From Morella rubra (lineage: Eukaryota > Streptophyta > Magnoliopsida > Fagales > Myricaceae): a DNA stretch of 64,000 bases. Both the position numbers and the translations under genes were made by a program. The stretch is from positions 28,744,011-28,808,010 of the forward strand of contig CM025856.1 in the NCBI GenBank assembly GCA_003952965.2, written 5' to 3'. Positions 48,964-60,543 of the stretch are shown here, piece by piece (position 1 is the first letter of the stretch; the number at the start of each line of letters is the position of its first letter). The notes under the pieces were generated by a model, which did not search any database, had not been told where the DNA came from, and was given only the letters and a program-made list of their open reading frames with translations.

Positions 48964-51277
48964 TCAAGCCTTCTTGTTAGGCTCAAAAACATACCTGGTG
49001 ATTGAATCTTTTATTGACAACAATTCGGGGAACTCGTTCTTCAGCTTTGAGGTATCCAATTCATTGTTACTCCTTGGGGCTACTATCACCATGGCTTGTT
49101 CCTCCAAATCGAAATTCACCCACTTGAACTCTGGGTCTATGTAATCCCTATACATCCTTAAGATCTCGTTGTGGCTTATGACTCCCGGGTTGGTGAAGTT
49201 CCATATTCCCCTGCAGTTCCTCTTTGCCATCTCAATGGATATGGGTAGGAGCTCATCTAGGACTGTCATGCTATTGGGTATGTTCACCACTTTGTTATAA
49301 CGAGTGATCTTCGTGATGAAGTTTCTTGGGTTGCTGAGATCCGATGATATTGGCATACGAACTCTGAGAGTGCAAACATTCTCGTGTTCTCTTAGGAGTT
49401 CCTCCACCTGCATATTTGCCACTTCAATTTCTATTAATAATGTCAAATGCGGAAGGAATTCAAAACGCCCACTAACCAAAAAAACTACAAGCCTTGATCA
49501 TCAATTACTCCTTTTTTTAGGTCTTATGTAACAATTACTCTTTGATTGACATAACAGAGCACCTGAAGTGGCCAATTTTGGAGGGCCGAACAAAACCTAA
49601 TGGCTTAAACCTTCATGAACTAATTAAAGGCCTTCGTGTATATTTATCTGTATGTCTGTGTTTGAAAATTCAGTGACTAAGGTCAATATTATAATTAACG
49701 TATAAAAAAGACTGATTGATATACGTGATACTTACCATGGCCTTGGTTTTCGAATAGAAGGAACCAGTGAAATTAGGCTTATCTTTCTCCTTGAATCCTA
49801 AACCTGATCCTTGGGGGTGCTCGTTGTCATACTCAAATATGCAGCCGGTGGCAAAATTCATCATCAATAGACCTTGCTCCTTGCAAACATCAGCTAAAGT
49901 CAATGTACCCACTACATTAGTCCAGATCGTTTCAACCTTGTGCGATTCACACCAATCAACATTAGGCCTCCCAGTAACTCCGGCTGCATTGAACACATGG
50001 GTTGGCCGCACTTTCCTTATATCCTCCAAGACTGAGCTTCTATCTTCCAATCTCCCCTTCCCATAGCCGAAGGCTATGCCCCTATCCTCACATAGCTGCC
50101 CCAACAATCCACCTATCCAACCTGTCCTCCCATATATCAAAAATTTCAGTCCTGAACAGTCACTAATCCCACTGAATGCCCTAGTCAGTCTGGTGTACCC
50201 ATACTGAAAGAACCAAGCATCATCATTGGGGTGAGTCGTCCCTGAGACACTTGGGTGAGGTTGAAGAGCAGCAGACACATCGCCCCACCAATCAAGGTTC
50301 TTAGTATACCACTCTATTGTCATCTTCAGCCCATCCTCCCAACGAGTCCTCTCCTCCCAGCCAAGCTTCTTAAGCTTTTGGTCATCCAAAAAGTACCTCT
50401 GGTCATTAAAAGGCCGGTCATAAACAAAACTTATTGCTTCTTTAGGATCCAATCCAAACAGCTTGCAGATGTCCTCTGCCACATCCAACACTCGCCTCTC
50501 CTTCTTAGTACCAATATTGTACACATGTCCAATAGCCCCTTTATGCAGTACGACATCAAATGCTTCAGCAACATCCTCACAGTATAGGTAGCTTCTCACA
50601 TTTGAGCCGTTGCCATGGATTGGCAACTTCTCTCCCTTCATAGCAAGGAGAATGAACTTTGGTATAAGCTTTTCTGGATATTGATTAGGGCCGTATACAT
50701 TATTGCTTCGTGTTGTGATTGTTGGGAGGCCATACGATCTATGATAAGCCATGACCAGCATTTCCGCGCCTGCTTTCGTGGCAGAGTATGGGTTAGTGGG
50801 AAGAAGCTGGGAAGCCTCAGCATTGCCAATGTCAGTCTCTAACTCAGTCTCCCCATACACTTCATCGGTGCTAACATGGATGAACCTCTTAATGCGCTGA
50901 GTTACTTTGCAAGCCTCAAGTAGAACATGGGTGCCATATATGTTATTGTTGGTGAACTCAAAGGAGTTCCCGAAGGAATTATCCACACGCGTTTGAGCAG
51001 CAAAGTGCATTATGGTGTCAATGTCCTCGGCTACCAAGAGGTAATTGACAAGATCTGCACAAGCAATGTCACCCTTGACAAATTTGAAGTTTGGGGAGAC
51101 TAGAGAGGATTGGAGATTCTTGTAGTTAGAGCAGTAGTCCATCTTATCAAGGGCCACAATCTTGTAGTCCGGGTAGTTCTTGATCAGTCGGTTGGATACA
51201 TGGGAGGCTATGAAGCCTGCTGCACCAGTTAAGAGGATGTTTTTTGGTGCGCAAGGAGGGGCAGGTTGGGAGGTCAT
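48964..51277 (-). CDS. RHM: Trifunctional UDP-rhamnose synthase (RHM family)
   Basis: Two minus-strand exons, 49,736-51,277 and 48,964-49,407, join in phase 0 (KAM|VEELLREHENV) to 661 residues. The N-terminal half is a UDP-glucose 4,6-dehydratase: Rossmann motif GAAGFIA at 18-24, S-T-D-E at 136-139 and YSATK at 164-168. The C-terminal half is the 3,5-epimerase/4-keto-reductase: GRTGWIGG at 383-390 and YSKTK at 508-512, then RMPISSDLSNPRNFITKI and the end YVFEPNKKA. Together they turn UDP-glucose into UDP-L-rhamnose in the cytosol for pectin and flavonoid glycosides. The linker (about 340-375) is shorter than in Arabidopsis RHM1, and HFAAQTRVDN and TTRSNNVYG differ from the usual HFAAQTHVDN and TTRGNNVYG. 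It may be a diverged paralogue. Confidence 0.94.
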
Positions 51278-52740
51278 CTTTCCTCTCTATTTGCTATTTC
51301 AGTGCGCACTAACTGAGCAAGAAAATGATGATCGCATTAACATCAGCAATCAGTTCCTAGTTCAGAGTAGATAATTAATATGAAGGCCATATAGATTTGT
51401 AGAACATGATTAATTGATCACTGAGTTGACTCGTCACGATTAGCTTTTTGACGCATCAAATCCCTAAGATCTCGAGAATATATAGGACCAAGAGACGTAA
51501 TTTGAACTGGTTAAGATTATGTCCATGGCACGCCAAATACCGACTCAGGCGATCGAATGGAATTATTGAAGGAATTAGACGAGAAAAACTATTGAAATTG
51601 ATCAAACTTGTTCTCTGTCTATAAATCATAAGACCAAATATTCCACACTTGTTCTAACGCGGGAAAGTATAAACTACATAGGAGGAGACACAGTACTGCA
51701 ATCAATCTCTTCATCGATGAAAAGGTAACAAAACAAGCAGATGTAGAGAGAGAGAGAGAGAGCACTCACTAATGATATTGCTGGCGTTGCAAGACTGTAT
51801 TCATGCATGGAGATCGAAGGTAGTAGGCATTGTAGTTTAGAATCTGATCGTAGAGGGTAGAACATAGAATTGAACGGAGCGTGATGGTCGTAATAGTCTG
51901 TTAGAGACTAAATGGGGTCTCTGACTCGCTCTCTCATTAGGCCGATGCATGAGTTACGTGGTGGATATCCCGGATGAAGTTGGCTGCCTCCTAAGCATTA
52001 TCCCAGTTCTTTATTTCTTTTCTTAATTTGTCATTATTTTTTGAACAAATAATTCGATCCCATCCTAAGGGCGAGTTATAATAGGTTCTTACCTACCAAT
52101 TAGCAAGAATCTGTTACCAGTTAACATGGTATATACGAGTTGTTACAATAATTTAAAATAATTTATTTAAAGACTTACTATTATTGTAATTAAATTATGA
52201 AATAGATTAGTGAGTAGATTGATGTTGTTATTCTCAAATAGTAAAATCTATTGAGACTTTCAACCTTTACTCAGCATGCCCTCATACATAATACAAAATA
52301 CATATATGTAAAAGTTTTATAGTGGATGTAGATTATTTTTTTTAGACCAAATTAACCACTTCAATTTTGTCATTCTCTCCGTATTATATATCAATTCAAT
52401 ATTATGTTTATTTTGTTGTTCACGACCGTCTGTCTTTTTTCGCAAGTTGCTTGAATCTCTAAGGAGAAGAGTGAATCATGTGACCGAATACTATTATTTT
52501 GAAGTAGCAATAAATAAAAAAGGTAGATTAGAGGCAACATATTTGTAATCCAAAACACTTTGTATTGAGGAGGAATTCCAACAAATCCCCCTATTTTATA
52601 TCATTAAACCGACCAAGTTCTTTAACTTAGAACCTTCAAATCTACCAATACGAACAAGGTTAACCGAAAAAATACAAGCATTACTCGGTTACGATATTGT
52701 TGAGTAACGTAGTGCGAAAAATTGAATGAAGCATGCTATT
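51278..52740. other. RHM leader/promoter and AT-rich spacer
   Basis: The first 600 bases should hold the RHM leader and promoter (minus strand), including a CT tract read on that strand (51,744-51,762), usual for RHM leaders. The rest is AT-rich. Bases 52,528-52,556 match 56,182-56,210 exactly. No gene seen. Confidence 0.5.
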
Positions 52741-53960
52741 CCTAATTCCTATGAAGATTCACCTGACTGAGTTGGTCAATTAGCTCATTCAAGCACTTGT
52801 AAGAAGACCCACCAACTTGGAAAATTTCCCCAACTCAATCAATCACGGCTTCGCAGACTTCACGCGCATCCCTTTATCCACCAAGAACTTGGCATTCACG
52901 TGTTGCATGGGCCATGCCAAAATTACTTCGACAAGCTCTCCAACACCGAGTTCCACCCACAATTACCGATGGCCCTGTCATTTTTGGTCAACCCATTCTC
53001 TCACAACCAACTTACATTGACTTGATCGGACAACCCAGATGTAATCGATCCCGATAATTATTCATATCAAATGATGCGTCATATATCACTGATGTTCTCA
53101 CTCTTTCAGTTGGTCTGGTCAATCCTAGGTGCCTCGTCTCAAGATTTGAAAGCTTAAAGAAGAATTGAGCCAAATCACTGTGCATACTGTATGCAGGCCA
53201 TTGCCAAAATGCTCTTGTCAGGCAACATACATCCCGAAACCCTTTCAGGCCCAACAATTACCTGGCCCTTAGCTCATCTCACCCCCCCTTTAACCGAATT
53301 CAAATCTCGGGAAGCACACACAATCTGAAAAAAAAGTGGCCCACGTACTTTTTGATGTATGTGACTGCATAACGTACACAGCTACCTTCTGGAATATGTA
53401 TAATGAATGTCCATACCAAGCCATTCTATCAGCATTCGGAACGCATTTCACCTGACTCAGGTTAGGTCAGCCATTCACAGCACCCAAGTCCAACAGTCTA
53501 CTTAATTTGGTCAACCCTCTTCCTAACCGACAACTCTCGGGACTTACATGCTCTCGTGCCGCCTCTACTTCTCCCAAAACTCTTTCACGGAACTGTCCAG
53601 CCTCAATCACGTCACCTTTCCCGACCCTCTGGACTGCATCAATGGCAATTCGTACCCCCACCTTAGGCAACTGCCACCAAGACTTGGTCGGTTTGTGCTG
53701 GCTCATGGCATCACACGCCAAGGACGGCTCCCATCTCTTGCGCTCTACACCGAGTTCCAACACTGGAGGAAACCGATGGCCCTGTGGGCCAGAACCCATT
53801 TTTGATGTCTCTTCGCTTGGATCAGAAATCGCTTTCACAGTCCAGCTTCCACATAAAACACAGCCATGGCCCATCTCGCCCAATCCTAGGAATACCAAGA
53901 TTCGACAACTAGCTTATTGTCGGAGCTAAGAATCCGTCAGCGAATATAACACTGTGAGCG
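52741..53960. repeat. Unclassified C-rich repeat-like segment
   Basis: This 1.2-kb block differs from its AT-rich surroundings. A motif of about 39 bases sharing ACACCGAGTTCCA and ACCGATGGCCCTGT occurs at 52,942-52,980 and again at 53,747-53,785. No conserved protein is recognisable on either strand although both strands are partly open (53,467-53,929). It abuts the broken end of the UGT fragment. It may be an old transposable element of unknown class; I cannot assign a family. Confidence 0.35.
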
Positions 53961-54498
53961 CACAGCGAGGGTTCACTCCTTTTACATGTACTGGTTCTGT
54001 ATCAGACCTCACCCCTCTGTGGTTTTGGTAAATGGATAAAGATTTCTTTACAGCCATTGCAAAAACACCCATCCCATTAAAAACCAACCGGGGAATACCA
54101 AAAGCGCGACACAACGCATTTGTCCACCCTAAGAATGAGTCGGAAATAACACAGGCGGGGGGGTCTTGAAGCTCGGACATATCTTTAAGAATTTCTTCGA
54201 AGGGTCCTCGAAGTTCTCTGGTTGCGATAAGGAATGGGAGAAGCTGGTCCAGCGAGAGAAGTTGGGACGTGTTTTCGCAGCCTTCGGGTATCTCTTCGAT
54301 ACGAGGGAATGGGATTTCCCTAAGATGGATGTTCGTGCATCGTGAGGTGTATGACCTAATGAAGGAAGAGTTTGAAGGGGTCGTTATAATTGTTACCTTG
54401 AGTCCCCTGTTGCTTAGCGTCATTGCAAGGTGAAGGAGAGGAATGGTGTGGCCTTGAGACATGAAGGGAAAGATGACAACGTGAAGCTTTGAAGTCAT
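53926..54498 (-). pseudogene. UGT92-type glycosyltransferase, 5' fragment
   Basis: The frame starts MTSKLHVVIFPFMSQGHTIP (catalytic histidine H17 in the SQGHTIP loop) and continues PPACVISDSFLGWTNALCRAFGIPRLVF and SDTEPVHVKG, as in UGT92A-like enzymes. Similarity ends near residue 173; 17 unrelated residues precede the stop. Family members have about 480 residues, so the acceptor-side middle and the whole C-terminal sugar-donor domain with the PSPG box are missing. DNA to the left is repeat-like, not a second exon. It is therefore a truncated copy, probably disrupted by insertion or rearrangement. The remaining part has no internal stop, so the loss may be fairly recent. A distant downstream exon cannot be wholly excluded but none is seen before RHM. 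Confidence 0.75.
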
Positions 54499-54574
54499 CT
54501 CTGAAAACTGGAAGCGAAATCCAAAGTGTTCGAGAGTGTAACCAGAGAGTGATTAAGACCAACTTCTTTTGCAC

Positions 54575-57060
54575 GATGATCAGTCGTCAAGTAGACAGAT
54601 ATAAATATTACAGCGACGTACCTGCAGGCGGTGTATGGGGCATTATTATACATCCTTTTTGAATTGGTCAGATATTCTTAATTACTTAAATCTAATTGGA
54701 TTTTACTAATGGGGTATAACATTAACTGGCCAATCTGAAAATCTGGTTGAATCCAAGTAAACAAAAAAAAAACCCTAATAAATGGTCACAACAAAAAAAT
54801 GTTGATCAGTGCGTGATTGTATGGCCGTTGAAAAAAAACAAGAAGCTTTTTGTACAACCCAACAAATAGTTCTATCCGAGGAAGGTTCTACTTATTAATG
54901 CACGAACTTCCATACTGCATAATGTGACTCGAAATTTATATACACATCTTTTTTCTGTCTACAATTTTTTTAGTTTTCTTCTGGAAACTCTGCATATGTA
55001 TAGGTATGTTATACACATATATAATACCTATTTATGTCTATATTTTGCATATATAGGTATTGTATGTATACTTGGAAGTATATCATGATTGATAATTTGA
55101 TGGAAAGAAGCCACCTCTCGAGGTCAACCTACTTTTTCAGCACTCTGTCTTCCGTAGAATTTGTTGAAGAAAAACATATTTAAACACGTTACAATTTACA
55201 TGATACGCATTGACAGCGGGAAATCAATTTAATATACAGTTTCGATACGGGATCAGTATATGCAATATCACATATATTAGCCATCATATATATTAGGGCA
55301 CAACCACTTGAACTTACAAGGAAATTTATTAAAGTTCGTAACATTTGTTTTTTGGAAGGTAATTTCCCCGGTGAAATTCCATATTTATGGTCACAAAAAA
55401 CAGCCATATTAGGGGAAAGTCTCACCATCATATATATTAGGTTACGCTCCCACTCTCACCATCACAGGTAGACAACTTTTAAGCCTGTCCTGATATATAC
55501 AGACAGGGCAAAAAAGATTGATCGCCCCAGATCGGACGTTTTTTTGGAGCATCTCACACGTCAGTTTCACTCTGCCTCTCTTGTCTCAGAGGTCTGAAAT
55601 GTCACGTGTCGCCGCCGTTTCCGTCAGTACTACTGTTCGATGCATTATGTAGCCGAATGCCTAGTGCCTACCACCTCCAGAATTCAACCAACAAAAATAG
55701 ATCAGAGCGAGACAGAGATGAGTTTTTAATACTGTCGGCGTCGCCGTCGATTAACTGCGAAAACAGTTTCCACCGTAACTAGGGGCGTTTTTTTTTTTTT
55801 TTTCTCGATTGCAGTTCACGAGCGGTACCATAGACGCCTTTTCTTTTATATCAGATTGTGTGTGGGTGGTGGCTTCGACATGGGAGTTAATGGAATGCAT
55901 GCCAGCTCGTTTTGTTGCACGATTGAGTTCGTCTCGCTTTCTTCGGTGCTCGGGGATCGGCTCACCTCCATTGTAATTTTCGCCGGTCCCGCCGTTTTTT
56001 AAATAAATGTGAGAGATGTTCGCCGGTCCCCACCGTTTTTTAAATAAATATAAGACACCCGTAATTAATTGAATTCAAAGGTCACAATTGTGATAGGTCA
56101 TTACTTTTTAAAAAGTCTCTTAAAGAAGAGGGAAAATTTTTCACTCCACCTCCCGCGCACTTTGTACAGGTCATTATTAGGTTAGAGGCAACATATTTGT
56201 AATCCAAAACTGACGATGTTCATTTTTACGAAATTTTTAAGATTTTGATGAAATTATGAATATTTAGGTAATGTTAAAATTGTATTGGTGTACGTGCAGA
56301 AATTATTAAAATGATTATGTGTGTAAAAAAAATAATAAAGTGTTGTATTAAATACGTGTATGTTGTGATGTTTGATTGTAAAAATAAAAGTAGGATACAA
56401 ATCCTACAAAAAAAAAGCTCAATACGAACATGCCCTTTGTATAGGTCATTATTATATTAGTTTTGTTATTTCTCTCTTATTTTGCAATCATTCTGATAAC
56501 AGTCAACTCATGAGATGTTATCTTGTTTTCACATTGCAGTTATCTTCGATGACTATCCTGGACAATTTTTCCATCATCGCGTGCTTAATAATTATTAGCA
56601 ATTTGTTAATGTGGGTGGTTTCTTGTTTACGTTCAGTTTGGTGGACTTTTTTCGTCCCTATTGAGTTTTAGAGATTTTTGAGAATTTTTTGTATTTTAAG
56701 AATTTTTAGGTGATATTAACTTTATTGGTATGCGTGTTTTATTATTTTTATGTAGTGTTAAGAATGATGTTTGGTTATAAATATTTTATATTCTGAGAAT
56801 TCAAAAAAATTTGAGAATTTTTTTTAACCGAGCATACTCTTAGTTTTGGGCGGCCTGTTGGGTATTTGCTGATAGGAGCTTACAGGTCGGGCGAGCCCGG
56901 ATATGATATCATCATCGCCCTTGTTTGGATCATAGGAAATAATTTTTCTTGGAAGGAAATGATTCTTCGTTGATAGATGAAAGCTAATCCGACAATTAAA
57001 TGCCGTGATCGACTGCATCAATCACAATTTCTGCAATTTTATTATTTAGTCAATTCAACC
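54575..57060. other. AT-rich spacer with small repeats
   Basis: No gene seen. It holds a 40-base tandem duplication (55,979-56,059), two AT-rich copies of a dispersed repeat (about 56,215-56,440 and 56,655-56,840) and one copy of the 29-base sequence shared with 52,528-52,556. Short open frames (for example 56,372-56,671) lie within the repeats. Confidence 0.5.
55979..56059. repeat. 40-bp tandem duplication
   Basis: Two units, 55,979-56,018 and 56,019-56,059, both read TTCGCCGGTCCC followed by CCGTTTTTTAAATAAAT with few differences. Confidence 0.8.
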
Positions 57061-57069
57061 AAATGCCGC

Positions 57070-57892
57070 TTTCCCTTGTGGGCCAGATTTGAGTTGACCA
57101 ATGAATCACGTAATGGGCCCATATAATCCAATTGAAACTCAATACACCCTTGAGCTCGCATAACAAGGCCCATTAATCCTTCCCCCTCCACAACATCCCG
57201 CTTCTCCGAAGGCCTTTCTGTAAAAACAAAGGCCCATATATCCAGGTGGAATACATGGGCCACAATAATAAGGCCATTGGACACGCTTTGCAGTCCTCTT
57301 AAGGGCCTCATAGCCTTGCCAGCGACGGTGTCCCAATTTCGAACGCCAACCTGTGAGATGGTAAAACGACGGGCCGCCGTTCCAAATACGGATATTTGTT
57401 TTAGTAAACGGGAGTCACTGGTCGTGGTTTCGGCTACAAATTATGACATTTGGGGCAAAAATAGGAAATTGGAAACTTTATAGGGGCACAGTTACTAATT
57501 TCAAGATATGTATAAAATTAAAAAAATCTAGGCATTCCAGCCAGTGGCACCCCAGCGCAGACGCGGAAAGGGCAATTGTTTGTGAGCACTGAGCAGCTAG
57601 GGTTTCTCTATTTTCTGCGTATTTGCTTCAGGTTCAGATCTCTCTTTTTATTTATCAAGTTACTCTATTTTTCCGTGGATTCGCTTCTGGTTCAGATTTC
57701 TCTCTCTCCTTCCCACGCTCGTGTATCTTGTTTATTTTCTTCTTCGCTTACGTTCGTTTCCACATAAAATTTCTGTCGGGAAAAAGATTATTTTGATTGA
57801 GGTTTGTGATCAATTTCCTCTCTGAATAGAGGGAGTGTTGAGCTGTAATTATTAACTCCAATTCTCGGTGATTGACAGTTATTTTCAGAAGG
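57070..57892 (+). promoter_or_regulatory. RSZ22 promoter and leader: site II cluster plus telo-box
   Basis: TGGGCC/GGCCCA occurs at 57,079-57,084, 57,114-57,121 (overlapping palindrome), 57,167-57,172, 57,231-57,236 and 57,256-57,261. A telo-box TAGGGTTT follows at 57,598-57,605, about 290 bases before the ATG. This site II plus telo-box pairing is established for plant translation and RNA-processing housekeeping genes. The T/C-rich stretch 57,600-57,770 is probably the transcribed leader. Confidence 0.6.
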
Positions 57893-60543
57893 ATGACTCG
57901 CATATATGTGGGAAACCTGGATCCCCGCGTTACCGAGCGGGATCTCGAGGATGAATTTCGTGTCTTTGGAGTTATAGAAAGGTAGAACAATTTGGAAGTA
58001 CTTATCTTTTCTTCTTCTTTTTTTTTTCTTTTTTTTTTTCTTCTTCTAAAAAACGTTGCACATTTCAGTGGTTGCTACTTACTCATTGTCTTCCTGCAAT
58101 TATTTGTTTATAATACCGATCTCTCAGCGGCTTCTGTTTATTGCACACGTTTTCTCTCTTTTATTAAGCTTGAAAGTAGAGTTGAGAGTCAAGGAAGGAT
58201 ATGATTGTTTTTATGGTGGAAGGTTTTCCGCGTAGAAAATGTTGAGAATAGAAAGTTATTCTCCCTAACCCTATTGTTTTTAATGAATACTTGCCTATGT
58301 TAAAGGGGTGCGACTTCAACTTACTGGCTCCTCGCTATCCTGTGCTTCCTCCATGTTGCATTAGGACGTCGGGGAACTACGTTCTTGAAATTTAACTGAA
58401 GATTACTTATAAAAAAAAACTTACCGGCTCCTAAGTAGGGGCCTAAATTATCGTTAAAATGTTGTCTTGCATTAGCAAGAGGTTATAAAGTTTTCTGAAT
58501 CACGTTAGCACAACTATTGCTTTCAGGAAGGCGTTTAACTTTTGAGTATCATTTGAAGTCTTGTTCTTTGAGTTGTTTATAATGCTATTGATTGTGTTGT
58601 CCTCTTCCTTTTATTTATTTTTTATTTTTTTGTTTACTAGGCAATTGATTGTTTCTTCTAGTTACTCTTCATTGTTTATTTTCTGTTCAGTGTATGGGTT
58701 GCTCGAAGGCCACCAGGTTATGCTTTTATCGACTTTGAAGACCGCAGGGATGCGGAGGATGCAATCCGTGAACTTGATGGTATGTGTGAATGGTTATTAA
58801 TTTGTATGTCTGTGTTGGACATTTTTCCATAAGAAACACCAATAGCGTTAGGCCTCGAAAAATAAGGTGGATACAGTTATATGATAATTTTTTAAATACT
58901 CTGGGTGGTAAACATAGGTTGGTTGACAGATCTTTTTTCCCCCCCTTCATTTAATGCCAATTGGTGTGAGAGCGTAAATAATGGATATCAAAAAACATAT
59001 TTTAAACTAATGTTTAGGAAGCATATATCTAAAATTATTGTCATATCAACCGGTTTTCTATTTGGTATTACAAATATATATAGAAGTATTCAGAGCTCTT
59101 TTGTTGTATTTGATCTAAAGTATTCTAAATTGTAAATTGGATTTAGAGCCACATCCGATCTGATATGTGTTAGAGACTGGAAATTCAACCTGTTTGAAGT
59201 ATTTTTGGAGTGGTTTGGTTCCTATCCTTGATGGTGTGTCCCTCTCGTGTTCGTATTTAGGGCAAAATTATTACATCCATGTGTAGCATTTTCCTCTCTC
59301 ATTAATGGTTTGTTTGCAACTAAATGCAACTAATGGCATGTGCGGTTTCGGAATGATTTATCTGGGTTCAGATTATCTGCAACTTGTTCCTAATATATTC
59401 TACTCTTCGGAAAAACATTCTTTCTTTAGCACCATGCCTATTTGTACTACCACTGCCATTACCAGTTATTCCCCTTATGAACAGGCAAGAATGGCTGGAG
59501 AGTCGAGCTTTCTCACAACTCTAGAGGTGGGGGTGGGGGTCGTGGAGGTGGTCGTGGTCGTTCTGGAGGTTCTGATTTGAAGTGCTACGAGTGTGGTGAG
59601 CCTGGTCATTTTGCTCGTGAATGCCGTCTGCGTGTTGGTTCAGGAAGACGTCGTAGTCGCAGTCCCCCCCGATATCGGAGAAGCCCAAGCTATGGTCGAA
59701 GGTGAGCTCATTTGAGATATTTTTTATTTTTTATATAGTATGGAAATTGCCATTTAATTTTCCTTGTTAATATGAATAATAGAGGTTGATAGCTTTTGTG
59801 GTACTCTTAAGATGCTGGAAGTAATAATCTTGTCCAATCTAAGGTTGGAGTGAATGTACTGCTATTAGCCAATGCTTTTGACACCATCTATTACTGTGTG
59901 TCAGGAGTTACAGTCCCCGTGGAGGTGGAGGTGGAGGTGGAGGACGGTCTCCTAGACGCCGCAGTTTGACACCTCCTCGTGGGCGTAGCTACAGCAGGTC
60001 ACCAGCATACCGTGGACGTGAGGAAGTGCCATATGCTAACGGGTGAGATTTCTTGCTCGGTTCTTAAATGTTTTCTTGGGGTAGTTGGTTGGAGAAGCTT
60101 CCTTGCTGGAAGGTTATTGGACCTTGTTTGACAGCCAACTGCCTTAATATGTGTTTTTGGTGTTAGCTCACTCTCGCGGGATTGCAACCCTTGCTCCTAA
60201 TTCTTCTTATGTGAAATATTTTTCCCGTCAATCAGCAAGACACTACAGCTTTAGCGTCCCCTTATGCTCTCTGTCCCTCTATGCACACCTGTGTAAGGCT
60301 TCACACACTTCAATTCGGTTGCTTGACAGGAGCATCAAACTCGACCCCATATGTGATTGTGCTTTTGTCAATAGCTATTGATTATTCAACTGCTAAAGAG
60401 TTGGATCACTCCACTCCCAAACACACGAAAGCTGCACATGCTGTGGGTAAGTTTTAACTTTGTTGATTAATCTTTCTAATAGTTGTTTCTGCTAAATTTT
60501 GTGCAGAAATGGTTTGAGGGAACGACGCCGAAGCAGGAGCTGA
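57893..60543 (+). CDS. RSZ22: Serine/arginine-rich splicing factor RSZ22
   Basis: Five exons, 57893-57981, 58691-58779, 59485-59701, 59905-60042 and 60507-60543, with GT-AG borders and exact phases give 189 residues. One RRM covers the first 70 or so (RNP2 IYVGNL, RNP1-like GYAFIDFE). A Gly/Arg-rich hinge is followed by the zinc knuckle [14 protein letters not shown], then an RS domain ending [19 protein letters not shown]. This is the plant RSZ22 family (9G8/SRSF7 type), which binds exonic enhancers and the U1-70K protein in the nucleus. Eight glycines coded by a GGA/GGT repeat sit in the RS domain at 59,921-59,944, where Arabidopsis has Arg-Ser-Pro. Arabidopsis orthologues AT4G31580 and AT2G24590 have the same neighbours as here. 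Long introns 1 and 2 could allow the splice variants known for SR genes. Confidence 0.96.

Noticed and set aside
51740-51772. GA tract ending GAGCACTCACT that recalls the miR156 region
   Set aside because: The miR156 sequence itself is absent; this is a CT microsatellite in the RHM leader.
53467-53929. Overlapping open frames on both strands taken as a second UGT exon
   Set aside because: No PSPG box or other UGT motif on the minus strand; composition and repeated motif point to repeat-like DNA.
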